From an uncultured Chitinophagaceae bacterium (lineage in GTDB: Bacteria; Bacteroidota; Bacteroidia; Chitinophagales; Chitinophagaceae): a DNA stretch of 33,586 nucleotides. The first letter of the stretch is position 1, and the number at the start of each line of letters is the position of its first letter. The stretch is from positions 1-33,586 of the forward strand of contig CAIVCF010000134.1 of NCBI GenBank assembly GCA_903904335.1, in the 5' to 3' direction. The position numbers and the translations under genes were made by a program. Of this stretch, positions 23,777 to 31,336 are shown in pieces. The notes beneath the pieces are model-generated. The model was not told where the DNA came from. It saw nothing but the letters and a program-made list of their open reading frames with translations, and made no database searches.

Positions 23777-24605
23777 TTTTTAAATTTTTAAGATAATTAG
23801 TTGATTGAGATTTATATTTACTTACTTCATTTAACAATTTACTGTCTGCAAATCTTTCAGAAAAATCACTGCATTCTGCCAACACTTTTTCAAATCTTTC
23901 GGTTTGTTTATCTTCAGTACTCAGTTCAGCATATTTATAATACGACTTGATAACCTGTAATTTATATTCATCTGCTTTCTTCGAATCCGGAAAATTTTCC
24001 GATACGAGTCCAAATGTAATTGCAGCAGCTTTATAATATCCCAAATTATAATACAGTTGGGCATTATTATAATCTTTCATTTCTAACTTTTCTCTGCCCT
24101 TATCAATAATAGAGGTTGCTTCAGCAACCCTTGTTGAAGTCGGGTGAGTATTAATAAAAGCCTGCATCAAAGAAATTGACTTGGTTGTATTGGTTTGATC
24201 CAGATCAACCTTCGGTGATTGTTTATAGAAACAATAGGCCCGCATATATTCACATTCTTCTGTTTTATTACTTCCGGGAAATGTTTCTGTAAAATTTTTA
24301 AAATAGTTTTCTGCGTTAAGATAATCTTTTTGATAATAATAACAGAAAGCTATTTTATAATACATATCCTCAAAACGGGGAGTACCTTTTACAAACGAGA
24401 TCATGTCTTCAAATAATATCTGGGCATTATTATACTTTTTTTCCGCATAATATTGCTCAGCCATCGAATACTTATATTCATTATCATGGCTCTTCAGTAT
24501 TTGGTTAAACGACTTGCCATGCCCCTTCGCAAACAATTTCTCAATCTTATGAAAACAAGAGGTTAACGTTACAATACAGAAAATAAAAAGTACAACTTTC
24601 TTCAT
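23751..24605 (-). CDS. bamD: Outer membrane assembly lipoprotein BamD
   Basis: Lipoprotein component of the beta-barrel assembly machine. A signal peptide ends in LTSC (lipid Cys17 counted from the ATG at 24605). It is followed by TPR-like helical repeats, such as EYKYSMAEQYYAEKKYNNAQ, DMYYKIAFCYYYQKDYLNA, LYYNLGYYKAAAITFGLVSE and DEYKLQVIKSYYKYAELS. The longer frame would start with TTG at 24617; the ATG gives a proper signal peptide of 284 residues in all, which I prefer. The absence of an adjacent bamA is normal for the phylum. The stop lies inside rpoZ. Confidence 0.93.
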   Translation of the reverse strand: MKKVVLFIFCIVTLTSCFHKIEKLFAKGHGKSFNQILKSHDNEYKYSMAEQYYAEKKYNNAQILFEDMISFVKGTPRFEDMYYKIAFCYYYQKDYLNAENYFKNFTETFPGSNKTEECEYMRAYCFYKQSPKVDLDQTNTTKSISLMQAFINTHPTSTRVAEATSIIDKGREKLEMKDYNNAQLYYNLGYYKAAAITFGLVSENFPDSKKADEYKLQVIKSYYKYAELSTEDKQTERFEKVLAECSDFSERFADSKLLNEVSKYKSQSTNYLKNLKNEQIKKAP

Positions 24606-24692
24606 AGAAGTGCGCAAAGGTAGTTATTTCGTGGCAATTTATACACTCAAACAATGTAAACAGATTAGTTGTAGTTAAGATTAATATAAATA

Positions 24693-24725
24693 ATAAAGCC
24701 CCACCTTAATCAGGCAGGGCTTTAT
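24693..24725 (-). terminator. Intrinsic terminator of the OmpA-family gene
   Basis: On the minus strand AAAGCCCTGCC pairs with GGTGGGGCTTT across a 7-nt loop; with outer A-T pairs the stem is 13 bp. Two pairs are G-U on this strand and mismatches on the other, so it is built for minus-strand transcripts. A T-rich tail follows. It begins 24 bp after the stop. Confidence 0.75.
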
Positions 24726-24748
24726 CATTTATTTCAGAAAATCGTAGA

Positions 24749-26236
24749 TTATCCTTTAGTTTTTAAGTTTGGGTGAGGAGAAGGCACTGTATTAGGGCCA
24801 TCTTCAGTTGTACCCTGAAGGTCAATAGTGCTTGCATCACCGGTTCCACCATCATAATTGAAGATGAACCTATTTTCAGCAATACCTTGTTTTTCTACTA
24901 AATATTTAATCACCGCACTAACTCTTTCATAGCTCAATTGCTGTGCAGCTTTGCTTGCAGCAGGATGACCAATTACTTTTACTTTACAATTTGGATTTGC
25001 TTTGATCTTAGTTGCAGCTGCAGCTAATAATTTTTCAGCATCTTTTGACAACTTAACTCCGCTTTTAAAGTTTACGCTTGGTAAATCAGACAAAGAACAT
25101 TCCGCAGCAGGAGCTAATTTCAAATTAGCGATCTGATCTCTTAATTCTTTGCAACAAGCAGGTTCTGGGCATGTTCCAACACCGTCATTGTTTACTGGGA
25201 AGCAATTTCTTGGAGTAAGCGGTTCTTTATCTCTGTAATCAGGAACGCCATCGCCATCAGTATCTTTAGAAACACCATGGCTGTCAACAGGAGCACCTGC
25301 TGGTGTATTTGGCTCAAGGTCAAATTGGTCTGTAACACCATCGCCATCTGCATCAGGTAAAACAACTTTTGGCAACTTCATGTGCTTTGGAGCATTCAAC
25401 TCGCTGTAACCATAGTTGTTTGGATTGATCCACCATAAAGGCTGAACATTTTTAGCTTTGTTTCCTAAATTGATATTCAGCTTAACGCCTGAATAAAACC
25501 AAGCATCATTAGCATTGCTGTATGGGCTTGTATAAGTGTCCAGATAATCATTATTAGTAAATGTTCCTTTAGATTCAATAGCTAAATTGACTGTGTTGCT
25601 GATTTTGAAAGCAACGCCGCCACCCAAATTAACACCCACTTTATTCATCGAACCGTTATTACCACCGGCTGTAAAAGAGTTATAAGGACCGTTATTTTTA
25701 CTTTGTGTTAAAGTTGTAGAAAATAATTCTAAGCCAGTGATCAGGTAAAAATTAACTGTTGGGTTCCCTCTGTAATAGCTCGCAGTATTTAAAGAAGTGA
25801 TTAAATCTGCACCCACATGGAATGAATTGTTTTTGTAAGCGTAAGTAGCACTTGTACTGTTTAACAAATTGTTTGGATCGTTATAGCCTGTTCCGCTTCC
25901 GCTATTAGTATAATAGGAGACATAAGGGCGAACTGAGAATGTATGGCTCAATGATTTCCTCAAGGTTAAAGTAGCACCGAAACCCGCAGAATTGTTTAAA
26001 TCACCTGTTAAAACAGGCACTCCCAATCCTATACCTAATTCCCATTGATCGCGGGGTTTAGCAGGGTATGGAAACTGATTGTTTAAAAACTCATTGTATT
26101 GAGGCATACGTTGTGCAGGGACTTTAGAACTGTCTTTCCAGTTCCAACCCCAATCTGCATTGGTTTGGGCAAAACTGACTGTTTGAAATAAAACAACCAG
26201 AGAAGCCATTAAAAAAACATACTTTTTGCTTGCCAT
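24749..26236 (-). CDS. OmpA-family outer membrane protein with TSP3-like repeats
   Basis: Exported outer membrane protein of 495 residues. There is a signal peptide ending SFAQ (about residue 24) and an N-terminal beta-barrel with alternating strands and Gly/Asn/Tyr-rich loops to about 280 (ELGIGLGVPVLTGDLNNSAG, FSVRPYVSYYTNSGSG). Two calcium-binding thrombospondin-3-like units follow, DADGDGVTDQFD and DTDGDGVPDYRD, then an OmpA-like domain (NFKSGVKLSKDAEKLLAAAA, then KVKVIGHPAASKAAQQLSYE) that should bind peptidoglycan. The usual OmpA acid/Arg pattern is looser than in E. coli: LSYERVSAVIKYL is the R-containing helix. It is a single gene with its own promoter and terminator. Confidence 0.9.
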   Translation of the reverse strand: MASKKYVFLMASLVVLFQTVSFAQTNADWGWNWKDSSKVPAQRMPQYNEFLNNQFPYPAKPRDQWELGIGLGVPVLTGDLNNSAGFGATLTLRKSLSHTFSVRPYVSYYTNSGSGTGYNDPNNLLNSTSATYAYKNNSFHVGADLITSLNTASYYRGNPTVNFYLITGLELFSTTLTQSKNNGPYNSFTAGGNNGSMNKVGVNLGGGVAFKISNTVNLAIESKGTFTNNDYLDTYTSPYSNANDAWFYSGVKLNINLGNKAKNVQPLWWINPNNYGYSELNAPKHMKLPKVVLPDADGDGVTDQFDLEPNTPAGAPVDSHGVSKDTDGDGVPDYRDKEPLTPRNCFPVNNDGVGTCPEPACCKELRDQIANLKLAPAAECSLSDLPSVNFKSGVKLSKDAEKLLAAAATKIKANPNCKVKVIGHPAASKAAQQLSYERVSAVIKYLVEKQGIAENRFIFNYDGGTGDASTIDLQGTTEDGPNTVPSPHPNLKTKG

Positions 26237-26242
26237 AACTAA

Positions 26243-26275
26243 TATTTGAGATTAAAAAATTATTTGAGATTAAAA
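26243..26275 (+). repeat. Tandem TATTTGAGATTAAAA pair in the OmpA leader
   Basis: Exact 15-bp copies at 26243-26257 and 26261-26275, period 18, within the untranslated leader of the OmpA-family gene. Both contain ATTTGAGATT, the motif also found at rsmH and scoB. Confidence 0.6.
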
Positions 26276-26317
26276 TAAATTCAACAGCGTAAAATTATTA
26301 CAAAGCACATGAATTAA

Positions 26318-26346
26318 CAAAATAAAATACTATAAAAGTGGTTCAA
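26318..26346 (-). promoter_or_regulatory. Probable promoter of the OmpA-family gene
   Basis: On the minus strand TTG (26346-26344) lies 18 bp ahead of TTATTTTG (26325-26318), one base off the TAnnTTTG consensus. Transcription would begin near 26311, giving a leader of about 75 nt that contains the tandem ATTTGAGATT repeats. Spacing fits the Bacteroidota -33/-7 pattern. Confidence 0.45.
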
Positions 26347-26431
26347 CCTCTGCTTTAAGACAGATATTTGTCGATTAACGTTGCTTCTACTACATTATTG
26401 TGAAGGGATTGTTATATTGCAACACATTTTT

Positions 26432-27394
26432 ATGAATTTAGCACGCCAAGTAATAAAAGACGAATTAAACCATTTTGAGCAGCACTTTCGTGATGCTGTA
26501 AAAAGCAGAGTTCCTTTGCTCGACAGGATCATGCAATACATTGTAAAAAGGAAGGGTAAACAACTGAGGCCCATGTTTGTACTTTTATGCGCCAAATTAG
26601 GTGGCGATATCAACGATTCTTCTTATCGGGCCGCTTCTATTGTAGAACTTTTGCACACAGCTTCTCTTGTCCACGATGATGTTGTTGATGATGCAATGGA
26701 ACGAAGGGGTTTCTTTTCAATCAATGCTCTCTGGAAAAATAAAATTGCAGTTTTAGTGGGTGATTATATGTTAATGAAAGCTTTGCTGCTTTCTCTTGAT
26801 AAAAAAGAATATACGATTTTACAAATCCTTGCTGCCGCCGTGAAGGAAATGGTTGAAGGAGAATTGTTACAAATGGAAAAGTCAAGGAATTTAAACTTGA
26901 AGGAAGACGTTTATTATACAATCATCAAAGGCAAAACAGCTTCTTTATTAGCATCGGGTTGCGCATCAGGTGCCGCTTCTACTTTTAAAGATGAAGCATC
27001 TATTGAAAAAGTGCGATTGTTTGGAGAAAATGTTGGCATCGCATTTCAAATTAAAGATGATCTGTTTGATTACGGCAGTGCCGATATCGGGAAACCTACG
27101 GGCAATGATATCCGAGAAAAAAAATTAACGCTTCCGCTGATCTACACTTTAAATAATTGTGATGCCGATACCCGTAAAAAAATTATTTATATCATCAAGA
27201 ACCAAAACACTAAAAAAGACAAAGTGAAATTTGTGATTGATGAAGTTAAAAAAGCCGGTGGAATCAAATATGCAACTGAAAAAATGTTTGCATACAGGGA
27301 TGAAGCATTGTCTCTTTTATATGAATTTCCTGATACTGAATACAGACGAGCTTTAGAAGAATTGGTGCGTTACACTACCGACAGAAATTATTAA
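26432..27394 (+). CDS. Polyprenyl diphosphate synthase
   Basis: Trans-isoprenyl diphosphate synthase that lengthens allylic diphosphates with isopentenyl diphosphate, probably for the menaquinone side chain. KGKQLRPMFVLL is at about residues 41-52, the first Asp-rich motif DDVVD at 82-86, GDYMLMKALLL at 110-120, FQIKDDLFDYG with second Asp motif DDLFD at 209-213, and IGKPTGNDIREKKLTLPLIY after it. All catalytic residues are intact. I start at ATG 26432 (320 residues); the frame upstream reaches TTG 26381 but adds no conserved sequence. Chain length cannot be read with certainty; octaprenyl synthase (IspB-like) is the usual label. Confidence 0.92.
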   Translation: MNLARQVIKDELNHFEQHFRDAVKSRVPLLDRIMQYIVKRKGKQLRPMFVLLCAKLGGDINDSSYRAASIVELLHTASLVHDDVVDDAMERRGFFSINALWKNKIAVLVGDYMLMKALLLSLDKKEYTILQILAAAVKEMVEGELLQMEKSRNLNLKEDVYYTIIKGKTASLLASGCASGAASTFKDEASIEKVRLFGENVGIAFQIKDDLFDYGSADIGKPTGNDIREKKLTLPLIYTLNNCDADTRKKIIYIIKNQNTKKDKVKFVIDEVKKAGGIKYATEKMFAYRDEALSLLYEFPDTEYRRALEELVRYTTDRNY

Positions 27395-27447
27395 TTTTTA
27401 TTACCTGTTTTATCAAACCTTCATTAACTTTAATGTGTTGAGTAAAG

Positions 27448-27486
27448 AATGAACTGTACAAGTGTGCGACGCAACGACAGTTCATT
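27448..27486 (-). repeat. Dispersed intergenic repeat copy F, with perfect inverted ends
   Basis: AATGAACTGT (27448-27457) and ACAGTTCATT (27477-27486) are exact inverted 10-bp arms around a 19-nt core that on the minus strand reads CGTTGCGTCGCACACTTGT. The result is a compact element with inverted termini, in the gap between the polyprenyl synthase and recJ genes. Its arms match those of copy D2. Confidence 0.75.
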
Positions 27487-27527
27487 AGTATCAATACAGT
27501 TTAGTCAATAAAAATTCGATCAGATTC

Positions 27528-29225
27528 ATGCAAAAAAGATGGAAGATATTAGAAGCAGATGAATTGAAAGCACAAGCTTTGTATGAATCTTTGAAAATCA
27601 ATAAAACGCTCTGCAAAATTTTAGTGCAGAGAGGTCTTGATGATTTTGAAAAATCAAAACAGTTCTTTCGTCCGCAATTAACAGACTTACATTCGCCATG
27701 GTTGATGAAAGACATGCGAAAAGCAGTGGACAGGATTTTAACTGCATTCCACAAAAAAGAAAAAATTTTAGTCTTTGGTGATTATGATGTTGATGGTACA
27801 ACAAGCGTGGCAAGCATGTTTCAGTTTTTACAAAAAATTTATCCTGCTGTTGATTTTTATATTCCGCACCGTTATCGAGAAGGCTACGGCATTAGTAAAT
27901 TAGGAATTGATTTTGCAAAAGAAAATAATTTCAGTTTAATTATTTCGCTCGACTGCGGTATAAAAAGTGTTGAATTGATCACTTATGCAAAAACTTTGGG
28001 CATTGATTTTATTGTGTGTGATCATCATCTTCCCGATAACGAATTACCCGAAGCTGTTGCGATATTAAATCCCAAACAAAAAGATTGTAATTATCCTTAC
28101 AAAGAATTGTGTGGATGCGGTGTTGGTTTTAAACTGATGCAGGCATTGAGCGAAGAATTAAAATTAGACGACGCCTATTATTTGCAATATTTAGATCTGG
28201 TAGCAACAGCCATTGCTGCAGATATTGTTCCCATCACCGGAGAAAACAGAACGCTGGCATTTTATGGTTTAAAAAAAGTAAACGAAAATCCTTGCGCAGG
28301 AATTAAAGCATTAATGAAGCTGGCTGCTGTAGAAAAAGAAATGCATATTGTAAATCTTGTTTTCATCATCGCACCAAGAGTAAATGCTGCAGGAAGAATG
28401 GATGACGCAAAAAAAGCAGTGCAATTATTTATTGAACAGGATGCAACGAAAGCGATGGAATTTGCAGAAATGCTGCACAGTGACAATACTGACAGAAAAG
28501 AAGCTGACAGCAGCATTACAGAAGAAGCGCTCGCCATTATTGAAAGTGACGTTACATTGATCAACAGAAAAACAACAGTCGTATTTCAGGAACACTGGCA
28601 CAAAGGTGTTGTTGGAATTGTTGCCAGCAGGTTGATTGAAAAATATTATCGCCCAACAATTGTATTAACCAAAAGCGGTGAATATGTCGCAGGCAGTGCC
28701 AGAAGTGTGGCGGGATTTAATTTGTACGAAGCCATTCACGCATGCAGAGAACATTTGATCGGATACGGCGGACACTTTGCAGCTGCAGGTATGACTTTGA
28801 TGCCGGAGCATGTTGATGCGTTTAGTGATGCATTTGAAAGTATCGTTGCTGCAACAATTGCCCCCGAATTATTAATTCCTGAAATAATCATTGATTCAGA
28901 AATTTCTTTTGCTGAATTAACTCCCATTTTTTACAGCATACTTTCTCAGATGGAACCTTTTGGCCCGGAAAACATGAAGCCTATTTTTATAGTTAAAAAA
29001 GTGATAGATACCGGTTTTTCTAAAATCGTGAAAGAACAACATATCCGTTTTTCAGTAAGACAAAATAAAATCGCTTTTACCGGAATCGGATTTAATATGG
29101 CCGAAAAATTTTCTATTCTGCAAATGCAACAACCAATCGACATTGTTTTCACTTTAGATATGAATCAATGGAATGGTGAAAAGAATCTGCAATTGAAAGT
29201 GATTGATATAAGATTGAGTCAATAA
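27528..29225 (+). CDS. recJ: Single-stranded-DNA-specific exonuclease RecJ
   Basis: 5'-3' single-strand exonuclease of recombination and repair. The DHH phosphoesterase domain has FGDYDVDGTTS at residues 83-93, SLDCGIKS at 140-147 and VCDHHLPD at 163-170. The DHHA1 domain has KGVVGIVASRLIEKYYRPT near 359-377, GSARSVAGFNLYEA at 389-402 and GYGGHFAAAGM at 412-422, with GGH at 414-416. The C-terminal OB domain has QMEPFGPENMKPIF. All metal-binding positions I can check are present, and the length of 565 is normal. It follows the polyprenyl synthase by 133 bp, with repeat copy F in between, and ends at a bidirectional terminator. Confidence 0.96.
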   Translation: MQKRWKILEADELKAQALYESLKINKTLCKILVQRGLDDFEKSKQFFRPQLTDLHSPWLMKDMRKAVDRILTAFHKKEKILVFGDYDVDGTTSVASMFQFLQKIYPAVDFYIPHRYREGYGISKLGIDFAKENNFSLIISLDCGIKSVELITYAKTLGIDFIVCDHHLPDNELPEAVAILNPKQKDCNYPYKELCGCGVGFKLMQALSEELKLDDAYYLQYLDLVATAIAADIVPITGENRTLAFYGLKKVNENPCAGIKALMKLAAVEKEMHIVNLVFIIAPRVNAAGRMDDAKKAVQLFIEQDATKAMEFAEMLHSDNTDRKEADSSITEEALAIIESDVTLINRKTTVVFQEHWHKGVVGIVASRLIEKYYRPTIVLTKSGEYVAGSARSVAGFNLYEAIHACREHLIGYGGHFAAAGMTLMPEHVDAFSDAFESIVAATIAPELLIPEIIIDSEISFAELTPIFYSILSQMEPFGPENMKPIFIVKKVIDTGFSKIVKEQHIRFSVRQNKIAFTGIGFNMAEKFSILQMQQPIDIVFTLDMNQWNGEKNLQLKVIDIRLSQ

Positions 29226-29226
29226 A

Positions 29227-29256
29227 AAAGGATAGCAACTTTTGCTGCTATCCTTT
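29227..29256. terminator. Bidirectional terminator between recJ and htpG
   Basis: AAAGGATAGCA (29227-29237) pairs with TGCTATCCTTT (29246-29256) over 11 bp with an 8-nt loop. T-runs follow on both strands (AGTTTTTAAAATTT on plus, TTTTTTATT on minus), so it serves both convergent genes. recJ stops at 29225 and htpG at 29287. Confidence 0.85.
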
Positions 29257-29286
29257 AGTTTTTAAAATTTATTTTTTTCTAAAATT

Positions 29287-31125
29287 TTATTTCATCAAAT
29301 CAACACTTCTGTTGATAAAGTTAGTCAACTCGGCTCCTTTTAATAATCCTTGTGACAATAAAGCTAAGTCAGCCAAACTTCTGATTTGTTTTCCTTGCTT
29401 GTCAACATCTGTTTCTTTTAATAAAGATTGATAGATAGGATGATTGCCGTTTACTGTCAACGTAACTTCATCAGGCATGGTTGCGTAGAAGGCAGTCATT
29501 CCTCCACCAACCCCGGCCATGTCTTTCATTCTGCGCATAAATTCAGGGCGTGTGGCAACAACCGGCGGAGCATCCGTGCTCAAGCCTTTTACTTCAACAG
29601 TAACATGTAATTCAGGAACAGGGAATTCAAATAGTTTTTTTAAATTTTCTGTTTCATCTTTTGACAGAATACTTTCACTTGCTTCTTGCTTGTCTATCAA
29701 ATTATCAATGATATCTGCATCCACTCTTACAAAATGAACATTCTCCCATTTCATTTCCATATTATTGATAAAAGCAGCATCCACCAAGGTTTCCATCTTA
29801 ACCACCACATATTCTTTTGCAACAGCAGCTTGTATAAATGCATCCTGCTGTACAGGATTTGTTGTGTAGATGATTACTTGCTTTCCTTCTTTATTTTTCT
29901 GCAGCACTTCCGTTGCAAGTTTATATTCATCAAGTGTATAGAATTTACCTGAGGTATCTTCCATTACCAAAAATTTATTCGCTTTTTCTAAAAATTTATC
30001 ATCAGTCATCATTCCGTACTTCACGAACAAACCAAGGCTTTCCCATTTCTGTTCAAATTCAGCTCTCTCTTTATTAAATATTTCTTCCAATTTATCCGCA
30101 ACTTTCCTCGTAATATAGCTATTGATCTTTCTCACATTAGGGTCTCCCTGTAAATAACTTCTACTCACGTTCAATGGAATATCCGGACTGTCGATCACTC
30201 CGTGCAACAGCATTAAAAATTCAGGAACAATTTCTTTCACTTCATCCGTTACAAAAACCTGATTGCTGTATAATTGAATTTTATCTTTTTGAATTTCATA
30301 ACTCTGTTTGATCTTAGGGAAATATAAAATACCGGTCAAATTAAAAGGATAATCCACATTCAAATGGATCCAGAATAAAGGCGTTTCTCCAAAAGGGTAT
30401 AATTCTCTATAAAATTTTTCATAGTCTTCTTTGGTTAATTCACTTGGCTTTTTAACCCAGATTGGATTGGTATTGTTAATCGATTTATCTTCTTCGTCTT
30501 TTTTCTTTTCTTCTGCAACATCAGTAAAGTAGATCGGTATCGGCAAGAACTTACAAAATTTTTCCAAGATACTTTTTATGCGATGAGCTTCTAAAAATTC
30601 TTTGCTTTCTTCGTTGATATGCAAAATAATTTTGGTGCCTCTTTCTTTCTTTTCAACTTCATACAATTCAAATTCGGGGCTACCATCGCAACTCCAGTAA
30701 ACAGTTGCCGCATCTGCATTATAACTCTGCGTTAAAACTTCTACTTTTTCACTCACCATGAATGAGCTGTAAAAGCCCAAACCAAAATGACCAATGATAT
30801 TGGCATCTTTATATTTTGTCAAAAATTCTTCTGCACCGCTGAAAGCCACCTGATTCAAATATTTATCAACTTCTTCTTTCGTCATCCCAACACCTCTGTC
30901 CGAAATGGTCAAAGTCTTTTCTTTAGCATCCAATAACACGTCAATTCTCAGATCACCAATCTCACCTTTGGCTTCACCAATCCCTGTCAATGTTTTTAAT
31001 TTCTGCGAAGCATCAATGGCATTACTCACTAATTCGCGAATAAAAATTTCGTGGTCACTGTAGAGGAATTTTTTAATGATGGGGAAAATGTTCTCTGTTT
31101 GAACACGTATCTGTCCTTTTTGCAT
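29287..31125 (-). CDS. htpG: Molecular chaperone HtpG (Hsp90)
   Basis: ATP-dependent Hsp90 chaperone of the cytoplasm. The GHKL ATP-binding domain has ELVSNAIDAS at residues 31-40, ISDRGVGMTKEEV at about 74-86 and GHFGLGFYSSFMVS at about 116-129. The middle domain (YPFNLTGILYFPKIKQSYEI, VSRSYLQGDPNVRKI) and the C-terminal dimerisation domain follow. Length 612 is typical for the phylum. Its ATG is 9 bases past the head module of repeat copy G. No heat-shock operator (CIRCE-like) is visible upstream. It is transcribed alone, with a terminator downstream. Confidence 0.97.
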   Translation of the reverse strand: MQKGQIRVQTENIFPIIKKFLYSDHEIFIRELVSNAIDASQKLKTLTGIGEAKGEIGDLRIDVLLDAKEKTLTISDRGVGMTKEEVDKYLNQVAFSGAEEFLTKYKDANIIGHFGLGFYSSFMVSEKVEVLTQSYNADAATVYWSCDGSPEFELYEVEKKERGTKIILHINEESKEFLEAHRIKSILEKFCKFLPIPIYFTDVAEEKKKDEEDKSINNTNPIWVKKPSELTKEDYEKFYRELYPFGETPLFWIHLNVDYPFNLTGILYFPKIKQSYEIQKDKIQLYSNQVFVTDEVKEIVPEFLMLLHGVIDSPDIPLNVSRSYLQGDPNVRKINSYITRKVADKLEEIFNKERAEFEQKWESLGLFVKYGMMTDDKFLEKANKFLVMEDTSGKFYTLDEYKLATEVLQKNKEGKQVIIYTTNPVQQDAFIQAAVAKEYVVVKMETLVDAAFINNMEMKWENVHFVRVDADIIDNLIDKQEASESILSKDETENLKKLFEFPVPELHVTVEVKGLSTDAPPVVATRPEFMRRMKDMAGVGGGMTAFYATMPDEVTLTVNGNHPIYQSLLKETDVDKQGKQIRSLADLALLSQGLLKGAELTNFINRSVDLMK

Positions 31126-31133
31126 AATAGAAA

Positions 31134-31213
31134 TTTTTTGTTACAAGCTTTTGATTAAAAATGACACGATGGTTGCGTTGTTCCGAAGGAATCCCATTGG
31201 GACACACTTGTAC
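31134..31213 (+). repeat. Dispersed repeat copy G with head module and hairpin insert
   Basis: The head (31134-31153) matches copies D1 and E at 19 of 20 bases, but the mini-ORF start is lost. The core GGTTGCGT is split from CACACTTGTAC by 24 bp holding two adjacent 4-bp hairpins (TTCC-GAA-GGAA at 31181-31191 and TCCC-ATT-GGGA at 31192-31202). It lies between the DUF5689 and htpG genes. Confidence 0.7.
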
Positions 31214-31290
31214 TGCAACAACCACTTCAGCATGTCAAACACAATACCAAGCCTGCTAATGCTGACATGATGGCAAGTTATTTAAACCAA

Positions 31291-31315
31291 AACTGCCCGT
31301 ATTGCTACAGCAGTT
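31291..31315 (-). terminator. Possible terminator after the DUF5689 gene
   Basis: On the minus strand AACTGC (31315-31310) pairs with GCAGTT (31296-31291) around a 13-nt loop, followed by TTGGTTT. The stem is short and the loop large. Another 7-bp inverted pair (CATGTCA/TGACATG) lies just beyond, near 31233-31269. Confidence 0.35.
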
Positions 31316-31336
31316 AGTTTAAATTTTAATTATTTT

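Noticed and set aside
3771-31213. The repeated GTTGCGTCGCAC elements as a CRISPR array
   Set aside because: The copies are kilobases apart, in both orientations and between unrelated genes, with no regular spacers and no cas genes.
31232-31269. CATGTCA/TGACATG inverted pair as a regulator operator
   Set aside because: The arms are only 7 bp with about 24 bp between them and there is no second copy, so chance is likely.
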